Assembly: GCA_964461295.1 (NCBI GenBank)
Contig: CAYWTX010000710.1
Span: 1 to 20,556 of the forward strand
Reading direction: 5' to 3'
Length of the DNA: 20,556 nucleotides
Source: CAYWTX01 sp964461295
GTDB lineage: Bacteria > Planctomycetota > Phycisphaerae > SM23-33
Part shown: piece by piece, positions 1 through 6,657 of the stretch
Position numbering within the stretch: position 1 is the first letter of the stretch
How the letters are laid out: each line of letters opens with the position of its first letter
The notes under the pieces: generated by a model
Database searches by the model: none
What the model was told of the DNA's origin: nothing
The model's input: only the letters and a program-made list of their open reading frames with translations
Translations under genes and position numbers: made by a program

Positions 1-237
1 GCCGGTGGTGAGGTTGATGTAGTAGACGTTGAGCTTCTCGCTGGCGATGTCGATCACGTACAGGAAGTCGGTTTCGTTGTTGAACTGCCCGACCGACATG
101 ACGTAGTCGCCGTCCTTGATGGACGACTCGCCGCCGAGGGCGGCGGGGTTGGAGGCGAAGCTGCCGATCAGCAGGCCCGTCAGGACCGCCGCGGTGAGGG
201 CCAGGACCACGATTGTCATATTCTCAGTTCTTCTCAT
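1..237 (-). CDS. Small membrane-anchored/secreted protein, partial (cut by window start)
   Basis: Seventy-nine codons are visible before the window edge, so the C-terminus is missing. The start ATG (at 237) has a clear AGGAG six bases upstream. Residues 7-27 form a hydrophobic segment after a short charged N-terminus, so this is a signal peptide or a single membrane anchor. After it come the stretches DGDYVMSVGQ and FLYVIDIASEKLNVYYIN, which look like beta strands of one propeller-type blade. The same pattern (D-hydrophobic-M, then a spaced Asn, then YVID or FVLD, then S-x-x-L) occurs in the next gene upstream at 259-534, so the two are probably paralogues. They are 21 bases apart and almost certainly cotranscribed. 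No known family was recognised and no function is proposed. Confidence 0.75.
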   Translation of the reverse strand, partial: MRRTENMTIVVLALTAAVLTGLLIGSFASNPAALGGESSIKDGDYVMSVGQFNNETDFLYVIDIASEKLNVYYINLTTG

Positions 238-258
238 GGCATTCTCCTGAGGGTCGCC

Positions 259-534
259 TTACTTGGTGCGGGGAAAGTCGGTGGTCAGCAATCGCCCCTT
301 GAAGGGCTTCATGCGCTTGGCCGTGCGGTCGAACTGCCAGGCCGCCAGCCGGCGGCTCTGCATGTCCAGGACAAACACGGCGTCGTAGTTCTGCTCGATC
401 TTCGCGGTCATCATGAGGAAGTCGTTGGCCCCGCGGATGGTCTGGGCCTGGGCCGGCGCCACGGCACCGGCGATCAACGCGGCGGCCAGGCCGACGTTGA
501 CCACGATCAAGGCCACGATCACTGCTCTTTTCAT
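259..534 (-). CDS. Small secreted or membrane-anchored protein of 91 aa, unknown function
   Basis: A complete 91-residue protein. The ATG at 534 is preceded by AAGGGAG at good spacing. Residues 5-30 are hydrophobic and end APAQAQ, a typical signal peptidase I site (cleavage near residue 30). The mature part, about 61 residues, contains ANDFLMM and AVFVLDMQSRRLAAWQFDR and ends in a basic tail. The core pattern matches the downstream gene at 1-237, which suggests a tandem duplication. A single blade-like beta segment is too small to form a propeller alone, so an oligomer or a partner protein is possible, but this is inference. It lies in a minus-strand run following hisS, the HYE-type protein and the Ala/Pro-rich protein. 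No enzyme motif or known family was recognised. Confidence 0.75.
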   Translation of the reverse strand: MKRAVIVALIVVNVGLAAALIAGAVAPAQAQTIRGANDFLMMTAKIEQNYDAVFVLDMQSRRLAAWQFDRTAKRMKPFKGRLLTTDFPRTK

Positions 535-617
535 CGCTGTCTCCCTTGGGCCGAACCGCCGGCCCGTTAGCGTTCGTGTTTCCACCCTCGGCGTTCGGCG
601 GCCGCCGGCGCCGAACG

Positions 618-983
618 TCAGGCCCTTTGCGGGGGCTGCCTGCGCCCGGAAGGCTTGAGACCGACCACGCACACGCCCGCCAGCGCCACCAGCGCCACCG
701 CCAACGCGATGTAGGGCGTCTCGACGGCGAGCTCCTTGGCCGGCGCGGGTGGAGGCGGGGCCGCCACGACCGGGGGCTTTGGCGCAACCGGCCTGCCGGG
801 CGTGCCCGCCGTCGTCGGCGCCGCGGGCCTGCCGGCCGCCGCCGTCGTCGGCGCCGCGGGCCTGCTGGCCGCAGCCGCCGTCGTCGCCGCTGAAGTCGCC
901 GGCTTTGTCGTCTGCGCCGACGCCGCCGCCATCCAGAATCCCGTGACAACCGCCGCGGCAATCCATCCTGTGGAGCGAATCAT
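618..983 (-). CDS. Ala/Pro/Thr-rich envelope protein with signal peptide and C-terminal membrane anchor
   Basis: The ATG at 983 is chosen (121 aa) because a signal peptide starts there: MIRSTG, then a hydrophobic core ending AAASAQ near residue 24. Residues 25-85 are low-complexity Ala/Pro/Thr with an 11-residue repeat (TTAAAGRPAAP-like), encoded by two 33-bp direct repeats at 811-876. Residues 90-109 form a transmembrane helix followed by a basic tail (KPSGRRQPPQRA), so the topology resembles a type I anchored linker or stalk protein. No catalytic motif is present. An upstream in-frame extension of the reading frame exists but lacks a signal peptide and is unlikely. A promoter-like sequence close to the ATG is listed separately. 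Function unknown. Being so low in complexity, it could also be a species-specific protein with few homologues. Confidence 0.6.
   Translation of the reverse strand: MIRSTGWIAAAVVTGFWMAAASAQTTKPATSAATTAAAASRPAAPTTAAAGRPAAPTTAGTPGRPVAPKPPVVAAPPPPAPAKELAVETPYIALAVALVALAGVCVVGLKPSGRRQPPQRA
811..876 (-). repeat. 33-bp tandem repeat inside the Ala/Pro/Thr-rich protein gene
   Basis: Two adjacent 33-bp units (811-843 and 844-876) match at 31 of 33 positions, and a third partial copy begins just after. The unit is a multiple of three, so copy-number change keeps the reading frame and adds or removes 11 residues of the linker. Confidence 0.7.
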
Positions 984-989
984 GGCCGC

Positions 990-1018
990 ATCATACCCCC
1001 CCGCCGACGGGCCTGCAA
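990..1018 (-). promoter_or_regulatory. Possible promoter for the Ala/Pro/Thr-rich gene, implying a leaderless mRNA
   Basis: On the minus strand TTGCAG (1018-1013) and TATGAT (995-990) are separated by exactly 17 bases. The -10 box matches the consensus at five of six positions; the -35 at only three. Only six bases separate the -10 box from the ATG at 983, so transcription would start at or next to the start codon. The gene also lacks a convincing Shine-Dalgarno sequence, which fits a leaderless transcript. Confidence 0.3.
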
Positions 1019-1071
1019 CTATGGACAAGAGCTTCCAGCTGCAATGCCTCGGTTGCAGCCTGCCAGAGCCG

Positions 1072-1590
1072 CTACAGGAACGAAGCAACGTCGCCGGCGC
1101 AGCGGACAAACTGCGCCGAGGGCATCGAGATCGTTTCCCACTTGGCGCTGCGGGTTCGGGCCCAGGCGGCGTAGTCGCTCAGCCGCACGCCCATGAACGC
1201 GTACTGCTTCTGGCGGTAGACATGCACGTCCTCGAACGGCGCCCGCTGCGGCGGGCCCTGCAGCCAGTACGCGAACACCAGCATCGCCTGGAAGTCGGGG
1301 CCGAACACCTTCTGCCATTCGCCCAGCCCTTCCACGTCGCCGCGGGTGACCCAGTTCTCCCACGTGCGGCTGGGCTGCTTCAGGCCAGGCAAGGCGTCGG
1401 GGAACTTCCGCCCCTTCACGTCCACCAGCAGGTTGGGGCCCGAGGAGCTGTACACGAGGAAGTCGAAGCTCTTGAGGCTCGCCCCGGCAAAGATGGCCTT
1501 CTTGGCCTCGTCCACGGCCACGTACGGCATGCCCTTGGCCCGAAGGTAGTCCTCGAATGCCGCCTCGTAATGTATGTTTCGATGAGCCAT
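1072..1590 (-). CDS. Predicted PD-(D/E)XK nuclease-like protein (HYE-type, hisS-linked)
   Basis: A 172-residue soluble protein with no signal peptide. It begins MAHRNIHYEAAFEDYLR. Residues 43 (Asp in KSFDFLVY) and 57-59 (D-V-K in LLVDVKGRK) have the spacing and strand pattern of the PD-(D/E)XK nuclease core, D-x(n)-(D/E)-x-K; Glu9 and Glu13 in the first helix could complete the metal site. I recall this HYE...DVKGRK arrangement as a planctomycete family of unknown function. The nuclease assignment rests on motif pattern, not on known activity. It starts 23 bases after the hisS stop and is probably cotranscribed with it, which might suggest a link to RNA or DNA processing, though hisS linkage could be accidental. 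The start is the ATG at 1590; the upstream G-rich stretch is only a weak ribosome site. Confidence 0.7.
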   Translation of the reverse strand: MAHRNIHYEAAFEDYLRAKGMPYVAVDEAKKAIFAGASLKSFDFLVYSSSGPNLLVDVKGRKFPDALPGLKQPSRTWENWVTRGDVEGLGEWQKVFGPDFQAMLVFAYWLQGPPQRAPFEDVHVYRQKQYAFMGVRLSDYAAWARTRSAKWETISMPSAQFVRCAGDVASFL

Positions 1591-1613
1591 TGGCCCCCGC
1601 CCGCCGAAGCGGT

Positions 1614-2906
1614 CTACATGGCGCCCACGCCCGACAGGAACTCCGCGGCCGTCCGCTCCGCCTGCTCGCCCGTCGCCAGGTCCTTCACCGTCACGCCTGC
1701 CGTCCGCACGAACACCGCCTTGCGCGCCTGCACGCGATTGGCATCCTTCAACTGCTTGCCGACGAGACCCCTCTTGTAGCTGAAGGTTGCGGCCGCGCCG
1801 CGGCGGCGCAGCTCCCCCACGATCCGCAGCGTCTCGTCGAGGGCCCCTTCCTCGGCGTCGATGACGAAGTACTCGATCTGCCCGGCGAAGGACGGCACCT
1901 TGCCCTTCTCCTGCAAGATCAGCCCCAGCACGACGTCGCCCATGCCGAAGCCGGTCCCCCCCACTTGCGGCCCGCCCAGCACCTCCAGCAGGTTGTCGTA
2001 TCGCCCCCCGCCGGCCACGGCCCGCTCGCCGGTGGCCGTCACCTCGTACACGATACCGGTGTAGTACGCCAGCCCGCGGACGATCTCGGGGTCCCAGCGG
2101 CACCACGCCGCGATGCCCAGCCGCCGCACGTGCTCGCGATACTCCCTCAGCGCCGCCAGCGCCGCGGCCGCCTCGGGGACGGCCGCCAGCCCCTCCAGCC
2201 GCCCCGCCGCTTCTTCCGGCCCCCCGCCGTCGTCTGACGCGGCGGCCAGGAAGCCCTGCACGCCCTTCACGGCCGCCTCGGACCCCACCACCTCGGCCAG
2301 CATCTTCTCGAATGTCTCAGGCGGCACCTTCGGGCGCTTGTCGATCGTCGCCAGCGCCTTGGGCATTGCCTCGTCGCCGGCGCCGAAGTGCCTCAGCACG
2401 GCGACCGTCAGCGGCCGGCTGGAGTACCGCACCGTCACGTCGGCGGACGTCAACCCCAACTCGCGCAGCGCGTCCACCGCGACGAACGCGCACTCGGCGT
2501 CGGCCAGGGGCGACGGCTCGCCGATCACGTCGATGTTCCACTGAAAGAACTCGCGCAGACGCCCGCGCTGGGGGTTTTCGGCCCGGCACAGCCTGGGCAC
2601 GGAGAACCACTTGATCGGGCGAGGCAGCGAGTTGATCCTCGCGTTGACCATGCGAGCCAGCGACGGGGTGATTTCGGGGCGAATCGCGAGGTCCCTCCCG
2701 CCCCGGTCGGTGAGGCGGAACAACTGCTCGGCGATCTCATCGCCGCTCTTGGCGGTGAAGAGGTCGAGATACTCGAAGATCGGCGCGTCGTACTCCTCGA
2801 ACCCGTTGCGGAGGGAAACCTTCCGCCACGTGTCGATGATCCAGTTCCGGACCCGCATCTCCTCGGGATAGAAATCCCGCGTCCCTTTTACCGCCTGGAA
2901 CTTCAT
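1614..2906 (-). CDS. hisS: Histidyl-tRNA synthetase
   Basis: Class II aminoacyl-tRNA synthetase that charges tRNA-His in the cytoplasm; 430 aa, the usual length. Motif 1 region GTRDFYPEEM is at 8-17; the motif 2 loop RAENPQRGRLREFFQWNIDVIG spans about 108-129. The histidine-specific motifs are RGLAYYTG (278-285, with the catalytic Arg278) and GGGRYDNL (299-306). The anticodon-binding domain occupies about 343-430. Two variants stand out: Ala280 replaces the usual Asp of RGLDYYTG, and the motif 3 region reads GTGFGMGDVVLG (317-328), with Val where the family normally has the ATP-binding Arg of GLERL. I recall the same subtype in plant organellar HisRS and other planctomycetes, so it is probably functional. 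The ATG at 2906 has AGGA at proper spacing. It heads the minus-strand gene run. Confidence 0.97.
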   Translation of the reverse strand: MKFQAVKGTRDFYPEEMRVRNWIIDTWRKVSLRNGFEEYDAPIFEYLDLFTAKSGDEIAEQLFRLTDRGGRDLAIRPEITPSLARMVNARINSLPRPIKWFSVPRLCRAENPQRGRLREFFQWNIDVIGEPSPLADAECAFVAVDALRELGLTSADVTVRYSSRPLTVAVLRHFGAGDEAMPKALATIDKRPKVPPETFEKMLAEVVGSEAAVKGVQGFLAAASDDGGGPEEAAGRLEGLAAVPEAAAALAALREYREHVRRLGIAAWCRWDPEIVRGLAYYTGIVYEVTATGERAVAGGGRYDNLLEVLGGPQVGGTGFGMGDVVLGLILQEKGKVPSFAGQIEYFVIDAEEGALDETLRIVGELRRRGAAATFSYKRGLVGKQLKDANRVQARKAVFVRTAGVTVKDLATGEQAERTAAEFLSGVGAM

Positions 2907-2930
2907 GGTTTCCTGCCGTTGCTATTCTGG

Positions 2931-2955
2931 ACCGCCGAGACGCCGAGAGAAGAAG
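2931..2955. repeat. Degenerate ~10-bp tandem repeat (CGCCGAGA type)
   Basis: The stretch contains CCGCCGAGA followed at once by CGCCGAGAGA, then AGAAGA. It resembles the short decayed tandem arrays (CGCCAAGA or CGCAGAGA type) often seen between genes in planctomycetes and other environmental bacteria. It lies just upstream of hisS. No function can be assigned. Confidence 0.4.
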
Positions 2956-3003
2956 ACAAGATGGCCGCTGACGATCCCTGATGAGGGAGGAGGCTTCCAT
3001 CCA

Positions 3004-3026
3004 ATCTGTGTCCATCTGCGTTCATC
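3004..3026. repeat. Degenerate 10-bp tandem repeat (ATCTGTGTCC / ATCTGCGTTC)
   Basis: ATCTGTGTCC at 3004-3013 is followed directly by ATCTGCGTTC at 3014-3023 and by a partial third copy. The units differ at only two positions. This is the familiar ATCTGYGT intergenic repeat type. It sits between the YkgJ-type gene and hisS, in the same spacer as the 2931 repeat. Confidence 0.45.
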
Positions 3027-3064
3027 GTTGCGGCGTTTGTCCTCTCTGAGCCTTCGCGATCGGC

Positions 3065-3520
3065 CTACTTCGCCTTGCCGGAGGCTGCCGCCCTCGCCTG
3101 CCGCCTGCGCTCCCGCCTGGCATGGTTCCGCGCCAACCGGCCGTACATCTGCCCGCGGGCTTCGTCGAACAGCTTGTCGCCGACGACCTTGCGGGCGTAC
3201 GCCTCCAGTTCCCGCGGCGTGCGGAACAGGTGCGCGTATTCGTAATCGCCCGGCGTGGCGTCGCAGTTGCCGGCGTCGTACTTGCGGCAGATCACCGGTC
3301 GGTGCTCATAGACCCGGCACGAGCCGTCGTCGCCTATCTCGCGGCACGGGTTGGCGATGGCAATGTACCAGTCGCCTTCCTCCTCGACGTGCACGGTGAT
3401 GCCCTCGTGGAGCAGGAACCACCGGACGTTCTCGAACTCCTCGAATGACTGCGGCTTTTCGATCTGGAAGCAGAAGTACCGACAGCACTTCGCGCCGCAC
3501 CGCTGACAGGACGAACTCAC
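3065..3520 (-). CDS. YkgJ-family cysteine-cluster protein (putative metal/Fe-S binding)
   Basis: A 151-residue protein read from a GTG at 3520, chosen because GAGGTG lies four bases upstream and because conserved sequence starts at once with SSSCQRCGAKCC. The N-terminal cluster is C5-x2-C8-x3-CC(12,13)-x3-C17; the second half is C59-REIGDDGS-C68-RVYEHRPVICRKY (Cys78), plus Cys86. This is the CxxCxxCC (YkgJ, PF03692) pattern, thought to bind zinc or an iron-sulfur cluster; the biochemical role of most members is unknown. The C-terminus is strongly basic (RRERRRQAR, about 136-143). The same frame stays open upstream for about 100 codons but is low-quality sequence and is not taken as coding. 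A good sigma70-like promoter lies upstream (3555-3583). It is divergent from the MqnD-like gene. Confidence 0.88.
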   Translation of the reverse strand: MSSSCQRCGAKCCRYFCFQIEKPQSFEEFENVRWFLLHEGITVHVEEEGDWYIAIANPCREIGDDGSCRVYEHRPVICRKYDAGNCDATPGDYEYAHLFRTPRELEAYARKVVGDKLFDEARGQMYGRLARNHARRERRRQARAAASGKAK

Positions 3521-3828
3521 AAAACACCTCGGTTGTGGCCAAACGTACGTCGCAATACTAGCCGGACGTGACGCGGAAGGCAACAGAACGGAAGAAGAGA
3601 AGACAGGTGGGACTTCAGCCGCGAAGCGACGGTCCTTGCCGCGGCGGATATCGGGAAGCGGATGGCGGACAACTCCGCCAACGGCTCTCCGCGAGCAGGA
3701 GACTGCCGCGGGAAGCAGAGGAAGCGGGCCCCCCTTCTTGTTCGCGGCCCTGCTCCTCGTCCCGGGCGGCTGGCCTGCTCGAAGAAACCCCTTTGCCGCG
3801 GCTGCGGGCGGCGGTATCATGCTCCTCC
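3521..3828. other. Divergent intergenic region (308 bp)
   Basis: Separates the YkgJ-type gene (minus) from the MqnD-like gene (plus). A promoter for the minus-strand gene is visible near 3555-3583. I saw no convincing promoter or Shine-Dalgarno sequence for the plus-strand gene, no long inverted repeat and no RNA gene. Open frames run through it on both strands but show no recognisable protein sequence. Confidence 0.5.
3555..3583 (-). promoter_or_regulatory. Sigma70-like promoter for the YkgJ-type gene
   Basis: On the minus strand TTGCCT (3583-3578) and TAGTAT (3560-3555) are separated by exactly 17 bases. Both boxes match the consensus at four of six positions. The predicted start near 3548 leaves a leader of about 28 bases before the GTG at 3520, which supports that start choice. 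Confidence 0.5.
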
Positions 3829-4683
3829 ATGAAGATCGCGTTAGGATTTACCCCTGGCCCCGGCGGCGGGGTCATCGCTTGCGGCCTGGCGAGCGGGCGG
3901 GTCGATCCCGGGCCGTTCCGCTTCCTGGCCGCGGCGGCGGCCCTGCCGGCCCTCAACGACCGCGCCAGCCGAGGGGAACTCGAGGTCACCATGATCTCGG
4001 CCGCCGCCTGGCCGTGCCTGGCCGAGCGGTATCTCCTGGCCGATTGTGGGGCGTACTTCGCGGCGGAGGGCGGGCCGGTTCTTGCCGCCCGCGAGCCGCT
4101 TGGCGGTCGCGACCTTTCCGAAGCGACCATCGCCACGGGCGACTCCACCAGCAGCGGGTATGTTGCGCTTCATCTCCTTCACCCGGGCATCCGCACGCGA
4201 ATGCTCCCTCCGGACAAGATCGCGGCGGCCGTGAAGATGGGCCTGGCCGACTGCGCCCTGCTGAACGAGGGCAACGGCGTCCACTGCAAGCAGACGGGGC
4301 TGTACCCGGTGGCCGACCTGGCGGCCTGCTGGGCGCGGCTCAACGGCAATCTCCCCCTGCCGCTGACCTGCCTGCTGATCCGCCGCGACGTGCCAGTCAC
4401 CCAGCTTGGCGAACTCCAGGACGCCCTGCGCCGATCGATTCGCTACGGCCTGGAGCACCGCGCCGAGGCCGCCGCCTTCGCTCGCGAGTTCGCCCGCACG
4501 CCGGGCGGCGGGGTCGCAACCGGCAACGGGAACGCCGACGCGGCGGCCGGGTCGTACGTCAGCGAGATGACCTATGAGATGGGGCACGGGGGCAAGCAGG
4601 CCCTCGATCTATTCCTTCGCAGCGGGCACGACGCCCAGGTGGTTTCGCGGGCGGCGCCGCTGGAGTTCGCCGCCAGAACGTAG
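3829..4683 (+). CDS. MqnD-like protein (menaquinone futalosine-pathway family, variant active site)
   Basis: A 284-residue protein of the MqnA/MqnD periplasmic-binding-like fold (PF02621). MqnD converts cyclic dehypoxanthinyl futalosine to 1,4-dihydroxy-6-naphthoate in the futalosine route to menaquinone. Matches to MqnD include MKIALGFTPGP at the start, LNDRASRGELEVTMISAAAW (42-61), ATGDSTSSGY (102-111), LADCALLNEGNGVHCKQTGL (139-158), NGNLPLPLTCLLIRRD (172-187) and RRSIRYGLEHRAEA (201-214). Against the Thermus enzyme as I recall it, the N-terminal CPND signature is TPGPGG and the catalytic His of the IIHE motif is Asn146 (LLNE). It may therefore be a paralogue with another substrate or no activity. 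The ATG at 3829 fits the conserved N-terminus; no good ribosome site precedes it. No other mqn gene is in the window. Confidence 0.8.
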   Translation: MKIALGFTPGPGGGVIACGLASGRVDPGPFRFLAAAAALPALNDRASRGELEVTMISAAAWPCLAERYLLADCGAYFAAEGGPVLAAREPLGGRDLSEATIATGDSTSSGYVALHLLHPGIRTRMLPPDKIAAAVKMGLADCALLNEGNGVHCKQTGLYPVADLAACWARLNGNLPLPLTCLLIRRDVPVTQLGELQDALRRSIRYGLEHRAEAAAFAREFARTPGGGVATGNGNADAAAGSYVSEMTYEMGHGGKQALDLFLRSGHDAQVVSRAAPLEFAART

Positions 4684-4760
4684 ACTGCGGGGGGTCACCC
4701 GCCTCTCCGTTCGCCCGGCGATCCGTCGGATCGGACGGACCATCGACAGGTTCCTGGGTT

Positions 4761-4775
4761 GCGGGCGAAGCCCGC
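4761..4775. terminator. Small GC hairpin in the mqnD-like / rpsA convergent spacer
   Basis: GCGGGC, loop GAA, GCCCGC: a six-base-pair stem with no T run after it. It lies about 80 bases after the MqnD-like stop and could help end that transcript, but it is weak evidence alone. Confidence 0.25.
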
Positions 4776-4812
4776 CCTGTGCGTCGCAGCCCCCCCCCTC
4801 TCCGCGCAGGAA

Positions 4813-4838
4813 ACGGGCGGTCCCGCGGGACCGCCCGT
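4813..4838. terminator. Perfect 26-bp palindrome between convergent genes, probable bidirectional terminator
   Basis: The half-site ACGGGCGGTCCCG is followed at once by its exact reverse complement, giving 13-bp arms. As RNA it forms a very stable hairpin in either direction, and it lies between the stops of the MqnD-like gene (4683) and rpsA (4876). The flanks lack a strong T run on either side, so termination may not be of the classic type. A dyad of this kind could also be a protein-binding site or a repetitive extragenic element. Confidence 0.5.
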
Positions 4839-4875
4839 GCCAGTTGTTCCCTACATCGGCGACGAAGGCGAGGCC

Positions 4876-6657
4876 CTACGGCTGCTCGCCTTCCTCGCCG
4901 GACTTCTGGTACTTCGGCGTGATGATGTCCGTGCCGATCAGCGGGCCGGACTGGCCTTCCAGGCCGCCGCGCCGACGGATCGCTTCCGACGACTCGGCGG
5001 AGATGCCTTCCTCGGCCGCCCACTGGGCGCGCTTCAGGCTCAGGCCGATCTTGCGGTCCTCGGTGTCCACGCGGAGGATCTTGACCTCGATCTCGTCGGC
5101 GACCTTGACCACGTCGCGCGGGTTGTCCACCTTGTGGTCGGCCAGTTCGGAGATGTGCAGCAGGCCTTCCAGGTCCTCTTCCAGTTCCACGAACACGCCG
5201 AAGTTCGTGATCTTCGTGACCTTGCCGCGGATGATCTGGCCGGGCATGTAGTGCTCGGGGATGACCCGTAGCCACGGGTCCTCGCTGAGCTGCTTGAGGC
5301 CCAGCGCCACCCGCATCTTCTCCTCATCGACGGCCAGCACCACGCACTGCAGTTCCTGGCCCTTCTTGAGCAGTTCGGAGGGATGGCCGATCTTGCGCGT
5401 CCAGGACAGGTCGCTGACGTGCAGCAGCCCGTCGATGCCCGGCTCAATCTCCACAAACGCCCCGAAGTTGGTCATGTTCCGCACCGTGCCGGTGATCACC
5501 GTGCCCGGCGGGTACTTCTCCTTCACGATCGCCCACGGGTTGGCCTCGGCCTGCTTCATGCCCAGGGAGATCTCCTGCTTGTCCTTGTCGATTTCCAGCA
5601 CGACGACCTCGACCTCGTCGCCGGCGTTGACGATCTCGCTGGGATGGTTCACGCGGCGGGTCCAGCTCATCTCGCTGATGTGCACCAGGCCTTCCAGCCC
5701 GTCCTCCAGCTTCACGAACGCGCCGTAGGACATGATGTTGACCACCGTGCCCTTGAGCTTCGTGCCCACGGGGTACTTCTGCTCGACCATCTCCCACGGG
5801 CTGGCCGTGCGCTGCTTGAGGCCCAGGGCGATCTTCTCTTTCTCGCGGTCCACGCTCAGGACCACGATCTCCACCTCCTGGTCGATCTTCAGCAACTCGC
5901 TGGGATGCCCGATGCGCCCCCAGCACATGTCGGTGATGTGCAGCAGCCCGTCGATGCCGCCCAGGTCGATGAACGCGCCGAAGTCGGCGAGATTCTTCAC
6001 CGTGCCCTTGCGAACTTCGCCTTCCTTGAGGTCGCCGAGCAGTTTCTCCTTGGCCTCGTTGCGCCGCTCCTCGATCAGCTTGCGCCGCGACACCACGATG
6101 TTCCGCCGCTCCTCGTCGATCTTCAGGATCTTCGCGTCGATGATCTTGCCGATGTACTCGCCGATGTCGCCCGGCCGGCGGATGTCCACCTGGCTGGCGG
6201 GCAGGAAGGCCGGCACGCCGATGTCGACCAGCAGGCCGCCCTTGATCTTGCGGGTGACCATGCCGCGGACCTCGTCGCCTTCCTTGTTCTTGGAGACGAT
6301 CCGCTCCCATCCGCGGATGCGGTCGGCCTTTCGCTTGGACAGCTCGACCAGGCCCGTGTCAGACTCGACGGCCTCGAGGAACACCTCGATTTCCTTGCCG
6401 ATCACGATGTCGGCGGGGTCGTCGAACTCGCCGATGTGCAGCGTGCCTTCGCTCTTGAGCCCGACTTCGACGACGACGTCGTTGCCGGCCACTCCGACGA
6501 TCCGCCCGGTCAGGACGGTGCCGGGCTGGGGCGTCGCCTTGTCCTGGATCGCCCCAAGTGCGTCGCGGTTCACGTCGCCGCCGGTGGCCAACGCCAGTTC
6601 CTTCTCCAAATCCTCGTCCGTGATGTTCAGCGACGCGATGAGATTATAGTCAACCAT
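4876..6657 (-). CDS. rpsA: 30S ribosomal protein S1
   Basis: 593 residues with six S1 (OB-fold) RNA-binding domains at about 44-110, 126-192, 212-281, 296-368, 383-455 and 471-542. Domains 3-6 carry the standard pattern (for example GTVKNLADFGAFIDLGGIDGLLH-type sequence at 218-240, and LEGLVHISEMSW at 321-332). Domain 2 has the typical DIGVPAFLPASQVD (145-158). S1 sits on the small ribosomal subunit and helps bind and unfold mRNA. The N-terminus (MVDYNLIASLNITDEDLEKE) and an acidic tail (KSGEEGEQP) flank the repeats. Six domains is the full-length form. The ATG at 6657 is preceded by AGGAA at normal spacing. It is transcribed alone from a divergent promoter region and ends convergently against the MqnD-like gene at a palindrome. 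S1 often represses its own leader; that is not shown here. Confidence 0.97.
   Translation of the reverse strand: MVDYNLIASLNITDEDLEKELALATGGDVNRDALGAIQDKATPQPGTVLTGRIVGVAGNDVVVEVGLKSEGTLHIGEFDDPADIVIGKEIEVFLEAVESDTGLVELSKRKADRIRGWERIVSKNKEGDEVRGMVTRKIKGGLLVDIGVPAFLPASQVDIRRPGDIGEYIGKIIDAKILKIDEERRNIVVSRRKLIEERRNEAKEKLLGDLKEGEVRKGTVKNLADFGAFIDLGGIDGLLHITDMCWGRIGHPSELLKIDQEVEIVVLSVDREKEKIALGLKQRTASPWEMVEQKYPVGTKLKGTVVNIMSYGAFVKLEDGLEGLVHISEMSWTRRVNHPSEIVNAGDEVEVVVLEIDKDKQEISLGMKQAEANPWAIVKEKYPPGTVITGTVRNMTNFGAFVEIEPGIDGLLHVSDLSWTRKIGHPSELLKKGQELQCVVLAVDEEKMRVALGLKQLSEDPWLRVIPEHYMPGQIIRGKVTKITNFGVFVELEEDLEGLLHISELADHKVDNPRDVVKVADEIEVKILRVDTEDRKIGLSLKRAQWAAEEGISAESSEAIRRRGGLEGQSGPLIGTDIITPKYQKSGEEGEQP

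Noticed and set aside
224..961. Arg-rich minus-strand open frame across the first small genes
   Set aside because: Composition is that of a frame-shifted shadow of the Ala/Pro-rich and small membrane proteins, which have good starts and signal peptides in their own frames.
3521..3820. N-terminal extension of the YkgJ-type protein by about 100 residues
   Set aside because: The frame is open but the sequence is low-quality, and a GTG with GAGGTG and a promoter just upstream place the start at 3520.
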